Below, piece by piece: positions 52,573 through 61,692 of a stretch of 64,000 nucleotides of DNA. The stretch covers positions 186,001 through 250,000 of the forward strand of contig NZ_JAFMSS010000003.1 in the NCBI RefSeq assembly GCF_017916295.1. The letters run 5' to 3'. Position 1 is the first letter of the stretch. Every line of letters starts with the position of its first letter. The position numbers and the translations under genes are program-made. Below the pieces are notes generated by a model. The model worked only from the letters and a program-made list of their open reading frames with translations. It was not told the origin of the DNA and ran no database searches. This DNA comes from Rubellimicrobium arenae (GTDB lineage: Bacteria > Pseudomonadota > Alphaproteobacteria > Rhodobacterales > Rhodobacteraceae).

Positions 52573-53505
52573 ATGCGGGCAACTTCCCGATTGCTGGGCG
52601 TAGGGGCCATCCTGGCGGCGGCGCTGCTTTGGGGGACCACGGGCACGGTCCAGACCTTCCTCCCTGAAGGACGCGATCCCTTGGCCGTGGGTGCTCTTCG
52701 ACTATTGGTCGGGGCTGCGACGCTCGGTTTACTGGCCATGGCCCGCACCGAAAGCCGCAGCGGCTTTGCCCGTCTGCCCTGGGGCGGCATCATCCCCGCA
52801 GGACTGGCCATTGGCGGCTACAACCTGCTGTTCTTCCGCGCGGTGACCGAGACGGGGGTCGGCATCGGCACGGCCATTGCCATCGGAAGCGCTCCACTCT
52901 GGGCGACGGCCTTCGAGATCGCCGTGGACCGGCAACGGCCCGCCGCGCTCCGGCTCCTGGGGCAGGCCGTGTCGATCCTGGGCGTGGGTCTCCTGGCCCT
53001 GGCCGGAGGACATCAGGGCGGCTCGATCCTTGGCGCGGCGCTCGCGGCCGGAGCGGCGGCCTGCTACGCGACCTATTCCATGATCACGAGCCGGGTCGGA
53101 CATCGGGCGCCGCCCGTCACGATCGCAGCGGCGACCTTCGGCGTTGCCACCCTCCTGACCTTTCCGGTCCTGTTCGTGACCCCTCTGGACTGGATGGCCG
53201 CTCCGCGAAGCTGGTTCTGGATCGGCTTCCTGGGCGTGGGCGTCACGGGCCTGTCCTATGCGCTCTATACCTGGGGGCTGACCCGCGTGGCGGCTTCGAC
53301 GGCGGTCACACTGGCCCTGGCCGAGCCCGTTACGGCGTGGCTCCTGGCCAGCGCGGTGGTGGGCGAGGTCGTGACGGGGCAGAAGATCCTTGGCGCCCTG
53401 CTCGTGCTCGGGGGTCTGGCGGTCATCACGCTGCTTCCGGCGCCGCGTGGTCCACGGGCGTCCGACGATCGCCATGGGAGGCAGGCCGTTCATCCCGCCG
53501 CTTGA
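52573..53505 (+). CDS. EamA/DMT-superfamily transporter 1
   Basis: The 310-residue protein has ten hydrophobic segments and the two EamA repeats: AAALLWGTTGTVQTFLPEG with DPLAVGALRLLVGAA in the first, and AAGAAACYATYSMITSR with SYALYTWGLTRVAASTAVTL ... LAEPVTAWLLA in the second. DMT members usually export metabolites or amino acids. ATG 52573 follows ACGAGGCATGAG. It lies just downstream of the AraC gene and upstream of a second DMT gene. Confidence 0.9.
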   Translation: MRATSRLLGVGAILAAALLWGTTGTVQTFLPEGRDPLAVGALRLLVGAATLGLLAMARTESRSGFARLPWGGIIPAGLAIGGYNLLFFRAVTETGVGIGTAIAIGSAPLWATAFEIAVDRQRPAALRLLGQAVSILGVGLLALAGGHQGGSILGAALAAGAAACYATYSMITSRVGHRAPPVTIAAATFGVATLLTFPVLFVTPLDWMAAPRSWFWIGFLGVGVTGLSYALYTWGLTRVAASTAVTLALAEPVTAWLLASAVVGEVVTGQKILGALLVLGGLAVITLLPAPRGPRASDDRHGRQAVHPAA

Positions 53506-53598
53506 CGATAGCGCGACCCTACCGACAGTAACGGCCACAGGATGGGCGGCCCGCCTTCCAAGTTCCGCCGATCCCGGCCCAGTCGAAAGCGATCCGCG

Positions 53599-54522
53599 AT
53601 GACGCACGCCTCTTCACTCGTTCGACCGAGGAGCAGGCTCGCGGTCGCGGCCACGCTTGTCGTGCTCGAGGCTGCCCTGGTCGTCTCCTGGAGTGCCGGC
53701 TTCGTGGGCATCCGCTTCGCGAGCGACCATGCCCCCATCTTCCTGATCCTGCTATGGCGCAGCCTCGTTTCGGGGCTGCTCCTGTTGCCCTTCGCCCTTC
53801 TGGTCGGCCCGCGGCTGCGGTGGCGCGATGTTCCTCCTCAGATGCTGTTCGGGGCCTTGGCCATGGCCGGCTACCTGTCCGGCTTTGCCCTCGCCATCGG
53901 ACAGGGGGTGCCGACCGGCCTTGTGGCCCTAATCGCGGATCTGCTGCCGCTCATGGTGGCCCTGCTGTCCTGGCCCATCCTGGGTCAGGCGCTGACGCGA
54001 CGCCAATGGCTGGGGTCGATCATCGGCTTAGCGGGCGTTCTCATCGCCTCCGGCCGATCCCTCAGCTTGGGGGACGTGGCGCTCTGGGCCTATGGCCTGC
54101 CGGTCCTTGGGACGCTGTCCTTCGCGCTCGCCACGCTCCTCCAGAAGCGCAGCGCCGCAGGCGCGCTGCCCGTGCACCAGAGCCTTTGCCTTCAATGCCT
54201 GTCGGCGGCGGCCCTCCTGGCCGGACCGGCCTGGATCGAGGGGGGCGTCGCTCCGGTGCTGGATGCCGGGTTCATCGGCGGCATTCTCTGGCTCGTGGTG
54301 ATCGCCACATTCGGGGCCTGGAGCCTGTACTACCTTGCGCTCCGGAGATCCTCGCCCGCGAGGGTCACCGCCGTTCTCTACCTGAGCCCGCCGGTCACGA
54401 TGATCTGGGCGTGGGTCATGTTCGGCGAGCCTCTGTCCTGGGCCATGGTGGTCGGGCTGGCCGTGTCGCTGGCCGGTATCCTCATCGCCGGGGCGTCCCA
54501 TGGCGCAGATCGGCGGGATTGA
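53599..54522 (+). CDS. EamA/DMT-superfamily transporter 2
   Basis: The 307-residue protein has about ten helices with EamA features SWSAGFVGIRFASDHAPIFL, FALAIGQGVPTGLVALIADLLPLMVALLSW and LYLSPPVTMIWAWVMFGEPLS. It is clearly a different subfamily from the preceding transporter rather than a recent duplicate. The start is uncertain: ATG 53599 lacks a strong ribosome site and an upstream in-frame start at 53542 exists. The gap to the previous gene is 93 bp in the same direction. Confidence 0.88.
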   Translation: MTHASSLVRPRSRLAVAATLVVLEAALVVSWSAGFVGIRFASDHAPIFLILLWRSLVSGLLLLPFALLVGPRLRWRDVPPQMLFGALAMAGYLSGFALAIGQGVPTGLVALIADLLPLMVALLSWPILGQALTRRQWLGSIIGLAGVLIASGRSLSLGDVALWAYGLPVLGTLSFALATLLQKRSAAGALPVHQSLCLQCLSAAALLAGPAWIEGGVAPVLDAGFIGGILWLVVIATFGAWSLYYLALRRSSPARVTAVLYLSPPVTMIWAWVMFGEPLSWAMVVGLAVSLAGILIAGASHGADRRD

Positions 54523-54621
54523 GGTCCGGTCCGCCTGCTCCATCGCCGGCAGCTACCCGGAGCGTCGCGCCCGGACCGCGCCGGCCGCAGGCAGGGGCCT
54601 CACGCCGGTGGATCGCGCGGC

Positions 54622-56409
54622 CTAGCTGACGGTGGCCTGAAGGTTCTCGACCGGGGCTTCGATCGTGCAGACAAGGCCCTCGGGGAGGAAGTCCTGGCTG
54701 ACCGGACCGCCCAGCTCTCGGACCAGACCCTCCCGGATCAGGCGCGACCCGAAGCCGGAGCGTTTCGGAAGCGTCACCTCCGGGCCGCCGCGCTCCTGCC
54801 AGACGAGGCGGAACATCGGACGATCCGGCCCGGATATGGTCCAGGACAGGCCCACGACCCCCGTCTTGTTGGACAGGGCCCCATATTTGGCGGCGTTGGT
54901 CGCAAGCTCGTGCAGTGCCAGCGTGAGGCTCACCGCCGCCTGAGGTCGGAGTCGTAGATCAGGTCCCGAAACCTCGATGCGATGCTCCAGATCGAAGGGC
55001 CGGAGGGTTGCCTCGACCACGGACCTGAGCTGCGCGGCCTCCCAGCTTTCCTGGGTCAGGAGGTCGTGCGCCCCCGCGAGTGCCATGAGGCGCCCCTCGA
55101 ACGCTTCCCGTGCATCCGGGGGCACGCGGGAATCGCGCAGCGAGCGGGCGGCGATGGACTGGACTACGGCCAGCGTGTTCTTGACCCGGTGGTTCAGTTC
55201 GTGAATCAGCAGCTCGCGCTGGCGCTCCTGCACCTTGCGAAGGGTGACGTCCGAGAAGGCGACGGCAAGTCCGCCCCCTTCCTTGGGCGAGACGCGCATC
55301 TCGATGTAGCGGTCGGGAAAAACCACCGATGGCGCCTCGAAGGTCACGGGAACGGCGCTCTGCATGACCTGCTGGAGCTGCTTCTCGAAGACCGAGCCCA
55401 AGTGGGCGGGAAAGACCTCCCAGAGCTTCCGCCCGAGCACGGCGTCCTGATCGAGCCCGTAGTAACGCTCGGCCGCGCGATTGAAGACGGTGATGCGCCA
55501 ATCCCGGTCCACGGCGTAGAAGCAGTCGGTCACGCTGTCCAGGACGGCGCGCAGGTGACGTTCCCGCTGGGCCAGGAGCTCGGCCTGGCTCTTGGCTTCG
55601 GTGATGTCCTGGACGAAGCCGAAATAGCCCTCGACCTGACCGTCCGCCCCCAGGTTCGGCACGTAGGTGGCCCGCACGTCGTGCAGCTCTCCGCTGGCGT
55701 TGGGCACCTTTGCCTCGAAGGACGTGCTCTGGCCCGAAAGGACGAGGTCGAAATGCGTTCTTGCCTGGGCGTAGGCGTCGGGGCCGATGACGTCCTCGAC
55801 GCGTTGTCCGTTGATCGCGTGGCGGCTCACCCCGAACCATTCCTCGTAGGCCCGGTTCACGAACTGGAACCGGGCGTCCCGGCCCACCTGCGAGATGAAC
55901 ACCGGCAGGGCGTCCGTGACCTGTTCGAGCCGCCTCTCCGCCGCGCCGCGTGCGACCGCCAGCTCGGCCATCTCCAGCTTGGCCCGCAGCACGCTTTCGC
56001 GGGCGGCGGCATTGGCCTCCGCGGCGTCGACGGCCTTGGCAGCCAACTTCGAGGCCCGGTGGGCGGCCGAGATGAGGATGGCGCAAACGGTGGCATAGGT
56101 GGCGAACCCCACCCAGATCCCCTGGCTGCCCGGCCCGAAGGGCGACGGCACCGAGAGGTAGCCAAGGCCAAGGACGCCGGACACGATCGAGGCCAGCAGC
56201 GCGACCCCGGTTCCTCCGACGACCGCAAGAAGGGCCACGGTTGGAATGAAGAAGACGAACGGCAGGCCCGGGATGTATTCCCAGAACAGCAGGCGCAGGA
56301 ACAGGGTGCCGATCGGGAGCGCAACCGCAGCCCCATAGGCCAACACCCTGCGATTCCCCATCGCTCCGGCCGGGGAGGACGGGATCGGATGACCTGCCGA
56401 GCTGCTCAC
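54622..56409 (-). CDS. Sensor histidine kinase, 4-helix membrane sensor plus two PAS domains, HWE type
   Basis: The 595-residue protein has four membrane helices (about 22-115, DUF4118-like), PAS 1 (about 162-278), PAS 2 (about 285-395), then an HWE/HisKA_2 module: HELNHRVKNTLAVVQ with phosphoacceptor His407, and the N box LHELATNAAKYGAL at 499-512. HWE kinases signal in light, osmotic and general stress pathways of alphaproteobacteria. The start is GTG 56409 with GGGAGG upstream. No response regulator is next to it; a second HWE kinase lies about 700 bp upstream on the same strand. Confidence 0.92.
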   Translation of the reverse strand: MSSSAGHPIPSSPAGAMGNRRVLAYGAAVALPIGTLFLRLLFWEYIPGLPFVFFIPTVALLAVVGGTGVALLASIVSGVLGLGYLSVPSPFGPGSQGIWVGFATYATVCAILISAAHRASKLAAKAVDAAEANAAARESVLRAKLEMAELAVARGAAERRLEQVTDALPVFISQVGRDARFQFVNRAYEEWFGVSRHAINGQRVEDVIGPDAYAQARTHFDLVLSGQSTSFEAKVPNASGELHDVRATYVPNLGADGQVEGYFGFVQDITEAKSQAELLAQRERHLRAVLDSVTDCFYAVDRDWRITVFNRAAERYYGLDQDAVLGRKLWEVFPAHLGSVFEKQLQQVMQSAVPVTFEAPSVVFPDRYIEMRVSPKEGGGLAVAFSDVTLRKVQERQRELLIHELNHRVKNTLAVVQSIAARSLRDSRVPPDAREAFEGRLMALAGAHDLLTQESWEAAQLRSVVEATLRPFDLEHRIEVSGPDLRLRPQAAVSLTLALHELATNAAKYGALSNKTGVVGLSWTISGPDRPMFRLVWQERGGPEVTLPKRSGFGSRLIREGLVRELGGPVSQDFLPEGLVCTIEAPVENLQATVS

Positions 56410-57108
56410 ACGCCAACCTCCCTCATCCTTGTCGTCGAATGCACGAGCATGGCGGTTCGTGACAGCGGCAAGTCAAGCGACCTTCGTGAACGCTGCGACA
56501 TCTGTGGCACAGGGGCCGTTCGCCCGCCCGATGATCATGCCTCGCACCGCGGGATTAGCTCGGCATCGGGCCCCCGAACCTGTCGAGCCGGGGGCATGGC
56601 CCTCGTCCGGCCCGGAAGCGGACAGGAGTTTCGAGGCACATAGAACCAAGACGAGCGGCAGGGGTTGAGTCAGTAGCCGCCGCTGCCCATGAGCCATCAT
56701 GCCCCCTCCATCCTACGACCACCCTCACGCCTTCGTGCCGAATGGCTCCAGCGAAGGCAGTGCCTCCACGACCGAGAGTGTCCGGCCTTGCCTGCTCCAG
56801 GCGTTCCCCCTGCCGAGGGACCCGGGCGACGCCAGATTCCAACTCGTGCTGGAGGCCCTGGCCGGCTCCAGGTCGGCGCCGGGCCGGTCCCGGTTCGAGT
56901 AGCCCGCCTGCATCTGCCCTGCGCCAAGGGGCGGCCTCGACAGGCTGGGGGATCAATCTCCCTGCGGCCCGGGGACGCCCTTCGACATGGGCCAAGTCGG
57001 CCACAGGCCGTCCGTGGACCGCCGGGCGTGGCACGTGCCCGGCTGCCGGTGTTGCCCGGACGGGCCGTCCATGCGCGCCGCAGTCCCAAGTGCTTCGATC
57101 GCCCGCGC
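56410..57108. other. Spacer between two histidine kinase genes
   Basis: About 700 bp, an unusually long gap here. A minus-strand frame at 56473-56700 has GGAGGGGG just before its ATG and a hydrophobic start (LLTQPLPLVLVLCASKLL), but its third positions are not GC-biased as in real genes of this genome. No RNA gene or response regulator is seen. Confidence 0.4.
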
Positions 57109-58731
57109 TCAGGGCTCCAGGACCTGAACGGCGGAGGCGAGCGGAAAGTGGATCTCGATGATCACCCCGTCCGGCTGTGGCCGTCGGGCGAACCGCCCAC
57201 CCAACTCCCCGACTACCAGGGTTTCAAGGAGCCGCGTCCCGAACCCGGACCCGGGACCTGATGCGGCCGGGACCGGCTGCCTGGTCCGCTCCTCCCAGGT
57301 CAGCCGGAGTTCGTCGCCTGACGCCTGCGGTTCGACCGACCAGTCGACGCGAAGCTCGCCGCCGGCCTGTGCCCCTGCCCCGTACTTCAGGCTGTTGGTC
57401 CCGAGCTCATGGAACACCAAGGCCAAGGCATGGGTCTGCCGCTCGTCCAGGCGCACCGCAGGCCCCGCGAGATGTCCCTGGTTCGCCGCCGCGCCCGAGA
57501 TCTGGTCGATCTCCGATCGCAGCAACTCCTCGAGGTCGGCACTGTCGGTGCCCGAGAGCATCAACAGGTCCTGGGCCGCCGACATGGCCTGCAAACGGGC
57601 GTTGAGACGCGCGACAAGGTCCTCTTTGCTCGTCGTCTCCCGGGCGGTCGCCCGCGCGATGGCGCTGACCCGGGTCAGCGCGTTCTTCAGGCGGTGGGCC
57701 ATCTCTCGCAGGAGCAGGTCCTTCTGCTCGGCGTTGCGCTGCACGGTCTCGCCGAGCGTGCGGGCCCGTCGGATGGCCATGCCCTGCCAATGGACGGCGT
57801 AGCTGGTGCTCAGGACCAGAAGGGCAAAGGCGATCCCGCTCAGGAGCGTGTGCCGGAGGGGCTCGCCCGTGTCGAAGCGCGGCGTGGGCCGGGCGGCCAG
57901 GTCCCACTCGCGCCCTCCGACGGTCAGGCGGGCGTGGCTGGACAGGCCGCCTCGGACGTCCGCCGACTCGTAGCCCGACGTCACGAAGAGAGGCAGGTCC
58001 GGCGCATCCGCGTCCGCCGCCCTGATCTCGACCGGAAGCTCGTCCCCGGTGAGCGCGGCGGTGAACAGGTCGCCGATGCGCACCGGGGCGTAGGCGAAAC
58101 CCTCCATGCCGGGGGCGGCGGAACGGCGCAGGGGCAGATAGATCAGGATCCCGGCCTGAACGTCCCCGCTGATCTCCTGCACGAGCCGCAAGGGGGCGGT
58201 GGCCGCCGCCTCGCCGCCCTGGAGCGCCTCGATCATCGCCGCCCGGCGGCGTTCCTCGGTGGCCATGTCGAACCCGATAGCGGCACGGTTCCGGTCATTA
58301 TCCGGTTCCAGGAGGACGATGGCGGTTCGAAGGCCAGGGAGCGGCTCGGGCCAGATCCGGGCCCCGACGCCATAGTCGCGAAGCAGGTGGGCTTGGACTT
58401 CGGCTTCGTCCTGGGGACCGACCACCCGGGCCAGGCCGATGCCCTGGATTCCGGAATAGCGGCCCTCGAGCCCCAGGCTTTGCACGAACGCGGCAAAGAC
58501 GTCCCGGTCGCCCGGATCGTGGTGGACCTCAAGGAAGGCGCGGGTGGCGGCAAGGAGCGCGATATGCTGCTCGATGCGGGTCTCGACGCGGGTCGCGGCC
58601 CGCTGAACCAGCACGTCGAAGGCCGATTGCTGTCCCGCCAGTTCGGTCCTGTAAACAGACCACGTGAGCCCGGCCCCCACAAGGGACAGGGCCGTGGCAA
58701 CGGCAAGGGACAGGCGCGACAGGCGGAGCAT
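57109..58731 (-). CDS. Sensor histidine kinase, CHASE sensor plus HWE-type kinase
   Basis: The 540-residue protein has a membrane helix at about 5-27, an extracytoplasmic CHASE domain (about 70-260, with YSGIQGIGLARVV and RNRAAIGFDMATEERRRAAM), a second helix at about 294-314 and a kinase core: REMAHRLKNALTRVSAIAR with His346, then FHELGTNSLKYGA. CHASE domains sense small ligands outside the membrane. ATG 58731 is chosen because the first helix starts there; a TTG 36 bp upstream is in frame. A sequence like an EcfG promoter lies 24 bp upstream. No response regulator neighbours it. Confidence 0.9.
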   Translation of the reverse strand: MLRLSRLSLAVATALSLVGAGLTWSVYRTELAGQQSAFDVLVQRAATRVETRIEQHIALLAATRAFLEVHHDPGDRDVFAAFVQSLGLEGRYSGIQGIGLARVVGPQDEAEVQAHLLRDYGVGARIWPEPLPGLRTAIVLLEPDNDRNRAAIGFDMATEERRRAAMIEALQGGEAAATAPLRLVQEISGDVQAGILIYLPLRRSAAPGMEGFAYAPVRIGDLFTAALTGDELPVEIRAADADAPDLPLFVTSGYESADVRGGLSSHARLTVGGREWDLAARPTPRFDTGEPLRHTLLSGIAFALLVLSTSYAVHWQGMAIRRARTLGETVQRNAEQKDLLLREMAHRLKNALTRVSAIARATARETTSKEDLVARLNARLQAMSAAQDLLMLSGTDSADLEELLRSEIDQISGAAANQGHLAGPAVRLDERQTHALALVFHELGTNSLKYGAGAQAGGELRVDWSVEPQASGDELRLTWEERTRQPVPAASGPGSGFGTRLLETLVVGELGGRFARRPQPDGVIIEIHFPLASAVQVLEP

Positions 58732-58754
58732 CGACTGTCCATAAGGCTTGGCCG

Positions 58755-58779
58755 AACGAAGGTCCAACAGCGAGGTTCT
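58755..58779 (-). promoter_or_regulatory. EcfG-like (general stress sigma) promoter candidate
   Basis: On the minus strand AGAAC (58779-58775), 16 bp, CGTT (58758-58755) differs by one base from the GGAAC-N16/17-CGTT promoter used by general-stress sigma factors of alphaproteobacteria. It ends 24 bp before the CHASE-HWE kinase ATG. The motif is short and chance matches occur. Confidence 0.35.
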
Positions 58780-59010
58780 TCGACCCCCCGTGCGAGGCCC
58801 ATCTTGGGATGCGGTGGAACGTCGCTGCCCAAGGGAGATCGGCTAGATCCGGGGCCGTTCCCATGGTGGCCTCGGCGCGCCCGGGGTCAGGCGGCCTGCC
58901 CTGACCCGTCAACCGACTGGAGCCCATGTTCCAGAAGCCGGATCGCCGGCACGGATGGCGTGTCGTCCCTTCAAGCGACGTTGCGTCACAATGCCCTCTG
59001 GCCTAGAGCA

Positions 59011-59040
59011 GCCTTGGCCGAATAAGGGATCGGCCAAGGC
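59011..59040 (+). repeat. Perfect 11-bp inverted repeat in leader of small gene
   Basis: GCCTTGGCCGA (59011-59021) and TCGGCCAAGGC (59030-59040) pair perfectly around an 8-nt loop and are followed by ATTGTTTCC. The structure ends 27 nt before the next ATG, so it may be an attenuator, a terminator of upstream transcription, or an operator. Confidence 0.55.
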
Positions 59041-59067
59041 ATTGTTTCCAATTCGTGGCTGTTTCCC

Positions 59068-59355
59068 ATGACACTGTTTCTGCACAACCCCGCGAACCCG
59101 GCCCACCTCGAGGATCTGCGCAGCCGCATGACGGCGCAGCTGACAGGTCCCCACGGGCTGTCCGGTCGCGACCAGACCCGGATCGAGCGATTGATCGAGG
59201 TAGTTCGTGCCATGGATGAAGGCGCCATCACCTCGGGGCAGGCGCTGGAGGCCTTCGGACAGGCCGCCATCCCGGGCTTCAGCTTCGGCCGCTGGCTCGT
59301 CGACATGGTCGACGAGGGCGTCTACCTTGAAGCCGTCTACGACGACGCCGCCTGA
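59068..59355 (+). CDS. Small hypothetical protein
   Basis: The 95-residue soluble product starts MTLFLHNPANPAHLEDLRSR and ends VYLEAVYDDAA. It is mostly helical by composition, acidic at the C terminus, with no membrane segment or cysteine. Third positions are GC-rich, which supports coding, but no Shine-Dalgarno sequence is visible before ATG 59068; a stable hairpin occupies the leader instead. No family recognised. Confidence 0.6.
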   Translation: MTLFLHNPANPAHLEDLRSRMTAQLTGPHGLSGRDQTRIERLIEVVRAMDEGAITSGQALEAFGQAAIPGFSFGRWLVDMVDEGVYLEAVYDDAA

Positions 59356-59457
59356 CCCGAACGGCGGCCCCGGCCAAGCTGCGGCTGAGGCGACTGGACG
59401 TTCCATCGGCCGTCCAGGTCAGATACCGACAGGATGGTCCGTGGCCGAAATCCTTCC

Positions 59458-61617
59458 TCAGACGAGGAGGATGTCGCTGCTGGTCAGATGAGCCCCGGCC
59501 TGCAGGTCAGCCACGAGGCTGAGCCCGCCCGTCGCGTGACCGTTGCTGTCGAACCAGAGCGTCCGGTCCGTGGTGCGGAAGATGAAGCGGTCGTTGCTGT
59601 CCTGGGCCTGGTTGTCCGCGCGCACCCGGAACTGCGACGCCGCCAGCGTGGTCCCCTCAGGGAGCCGCCCGCCGAAATTCGACGCGTCGATCCGGATCAG
59701 GTCGTTGTCGCCGGGCACATTGTGGAAATCGGTGATCCTGTCCCCGGCTTCGGCCAGAGTGGCGAAGACGAACTGGTCGTCCGCCGCGCCGCCGGTCAGG
59801 ACATCGCGCCCGGTGCCGCCCCGCAGGAGGTCCCGGTCCGAACCTCCGAACAGCCGATCCGCCCCGTCCTCGCCAAAGAGCCGGTCGGCTGCGGACCCGC
59901 CATAGAGGGCGTCCGACCCGCCCAGTCCCTTGAGGTGATCCCGGCCTTCGAGGCCGAACAGCCGATCGGTCCCGGCGCCGCCCAGAAGCGATCCGACCCC
60001 GGCCCGGTCCACGAGCGTTCGGACCCCGTCGAAGGTCGAGGCTGGACGCGCGTCTTGCCACCATGCGTCGACCGTGTCCCGGAACTGTTCGACGGCGATG
60101 GAGCGGGGCGTGTCCGGGCCGTCGACGCTGTCCCACAACCCCCAGCTTCCGTAGCGGTCCGCCGGCCCGAAATCCGAGAATTGCGCGAGCAGCCCACCGC
60201 CTGAATCGCGCCACGTCTCGAAGTAGTCCTGGTAGAAGTCCTGCATCCGCGGATGGGCGACCAGCTTCAGGAAAAAGGCCGTTCGCGCCGGGTCTTCCTC
60301 TCCGCCGAACAGCCCCGCGAGATCGACGATGTGCTGCCCCCCCTCGTAGCCCTCGAGCTGCCATCCAAGCGACTGGGCTACCCCGGCATGGTAGGCGATG
60401 GTCGCCCCGATATTCGCGAGGCTGTCGCCGGCCGGCCCGGATTCGATGTAGTCGAGAGCGGCGCGGATGCCGGCCTTGCCCTGCGCGATCCAGGTGTCGA
60501 CCTGCGCGGCCATCTCCTCGCTCCCGAGGGAGCCGCCGAAATATGGCGCGATGGCATAGACATGGAACGGCGCGTCCCGGGGCGGCCGTCCCCCATGGGC
60601 CACGAAATCGGGCGCATCCAGAGCGTAGCTCTCAAGTCCCTGCCACCCGGCCTGCGTGGAGAAGACGTTCAAGGCGCGGGTGCCCGTCTCGTCCCCGAAC
60701 ACCTGGGCCACGATCCGCGCCACCTCGGCCGAACGCTTGCCGTACCACTGCATCCACGCGCCATCGACGTCGCCCCAGAGCGCGCGGCCCTGCGCCTGGG
60801 CGTAGTCGGCCTGGTCGAAGCCCCAGTTCCAGACCTCGTTCGAATACTCGAACCGCGCGTGCAGACCTGGGGCCAGATGATCCCGCGCATAGGTGGCAAG
60901 AGCCCGGACGTACCCGTCCGTCGCAGCGTGCGGGATGTTGAACCATGGATCCGCACGCACCTCGTTGGCGAGCTGCACCATCACGTCGATGGAGGCGCCT
61001 CCTGTACCCTCCAACAGGCTCTGCCGTGGCGAGCCGAGCACCGGCGCCTGCGCCCATGTGCTGATGTCGGAGTTGTTGGTCCCCATCCAGTCCATGAACC
61101 GGAGCACGCGGAAATCCTCGATGCGATGCAGGAAGTCGGGATTGAACACCACCCCCGCCTCGAGCAGCGGCGCATCCTTCTCATGATACATCCTCAGATC
61201 GCGGATGTAGTTTCCCGTTCCGGCCGGATCGGTGGCATGGATCTGGATCTCGACGGCCGAACTTCCGGGATCGATGACGATGCGATTGGCGGAGCGGCTG
61301 ACGATCTGGACATCGCCGCCGATCTCGATCCGGCCCTGCCCTTTCCAGTCGATGACGTAATGGCCCTCGCGAAGGTAATCCCCGGCCGTGTTCAGGATCG
61401 TGGACACACGGTCGAAGGGCGCCGCCGATCCGTCGCGGGTGAATCCGCGAACCCAGCCCTTCGCGTCGAGATCAAGCATCCCGGCCTGCCCGGTATCGAA
61501 CACGTCGTCGCTCTGCGTGTACCAGGGCCGGGACATCCTGAAGAGATCCACGAACGGAAATGCGGTGGACCAGTCGACGATGCCGGAGAGGTTCGTGCCA
61601 AGGGAGGGACCAGCCAT
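59458..61617 (-). CDS. RTX-tailed secreted protein with glycosidase-like TIM-barrel region
   Basis: The 719-residue protein has no N-terminal signal peptide. Residues about 1-135 form a beta-rich start (FVDLFRMSRPWYTQ, DLDAKGWVRGF, WKGQGRIEIGG), about 140-520 look like a glycoside-hydrolase barrel with RFEYSNEVWNWGF (Asn-Glu261) and GYEGGQH (Glu425), the spacing expected of an acid/base and a nucleophile in clan GH-A (inference). Residues about 546-617 are glycine/aspartate RTX repeats (GGAGTDRLFG, GGSDALYGG, GGTGRDVLTGG), and the end DILLV is hydrophobic, typical of type I secretion substrates. Exporter genes are not nearby. GGAG precedes ATG 61617. Likely acts on an extracellular glycan. 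Confidence 0.85.
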   Translation of the reverse strand: MAGPSLGTNLSGIVDWSTAFPFVDLFRMSRPWYTQSDDVFDTGQAGMLDLDAKGWVRGFTRDGSAAPFDRVSTILNTAGDYLREGHYVIDWKGQGRIEIGGDVQIVSRSANRIVIDPGSSAVEIQIHATDPAGTGNYIRDLRMYHEKDAPLLEAGVVFNPDFLHRIEDFRVLRFMDWMGTNNSDISTWAQAPVLGSPRQSLLEGTGGASIDVMVQLANEVRADPWFNIPHAATDGYVRALATYARDHLAPGLHARFEYSNEVWNWGFDQADYAQAQGRALWGDVDGAWMQWYGKRSAEVARIVAQVFGDETGTRALNVFSTQAGWQGLESYALDAPDFVAHGGRPPRDAPFHVYAIAPYFGGSLGSEEMAAQVDTWIAQGKAGIRAALDYIESGPAGDSLANIGATIAYHAGVAQSLGWQLEGYEGGQHIVDLAGLFGGEEDPARTAFFLKLVAHPRMQDFYQDYFETWRDSGGGLLAQFSDFGPADRYGSWGLWDSVDGPDTPRSIAVEQFRDTVDAWWQDARPASTFDGVRTLVDRAGVGSLLGGAGTDRLFGLEGRDHLKGLGGSDALYGGSAADRLFGEDGADRLFGGSDRDLLRGGTGRDVLTGGAADDQFVFATLAEAGDRITDFHNVPGDNDLIRIDASNFGGRLPEGTTLAASQFRVRADNQAQDSNDRFIFRTTDRTLWFDSNGHATGGLSLVADLQAGAHLTSSDILLV

Positions 61618-61692
61618 CGATAACTCCAACCAACAAGCCAGCATCGCTGTCGAGCGAAGCCTACAATAGAACTCCCCGTCCGAGGAGGTACG

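Larger units (their letters stand above)
58732..59067. other. Divergent spacer with possible promoters
   Basis: About 335 bp between the CHASE kinase and a small divergent gene. It holds an AGAAC-N16-CGTT motif (58755-58779, minus strand) and an 11-bp-stem hairpin (59011-59040). No reading frame is supported in it. Confidence 0.5.

Noticed and set aside
56473..56700. 75-codon minus-strand frame with GGAGGGGG before its ATG
   Set aside because: The ribosome site is good, but codon use is unlike the genome and the product has no coherent signal peptide or motif; noted under the spacer only.
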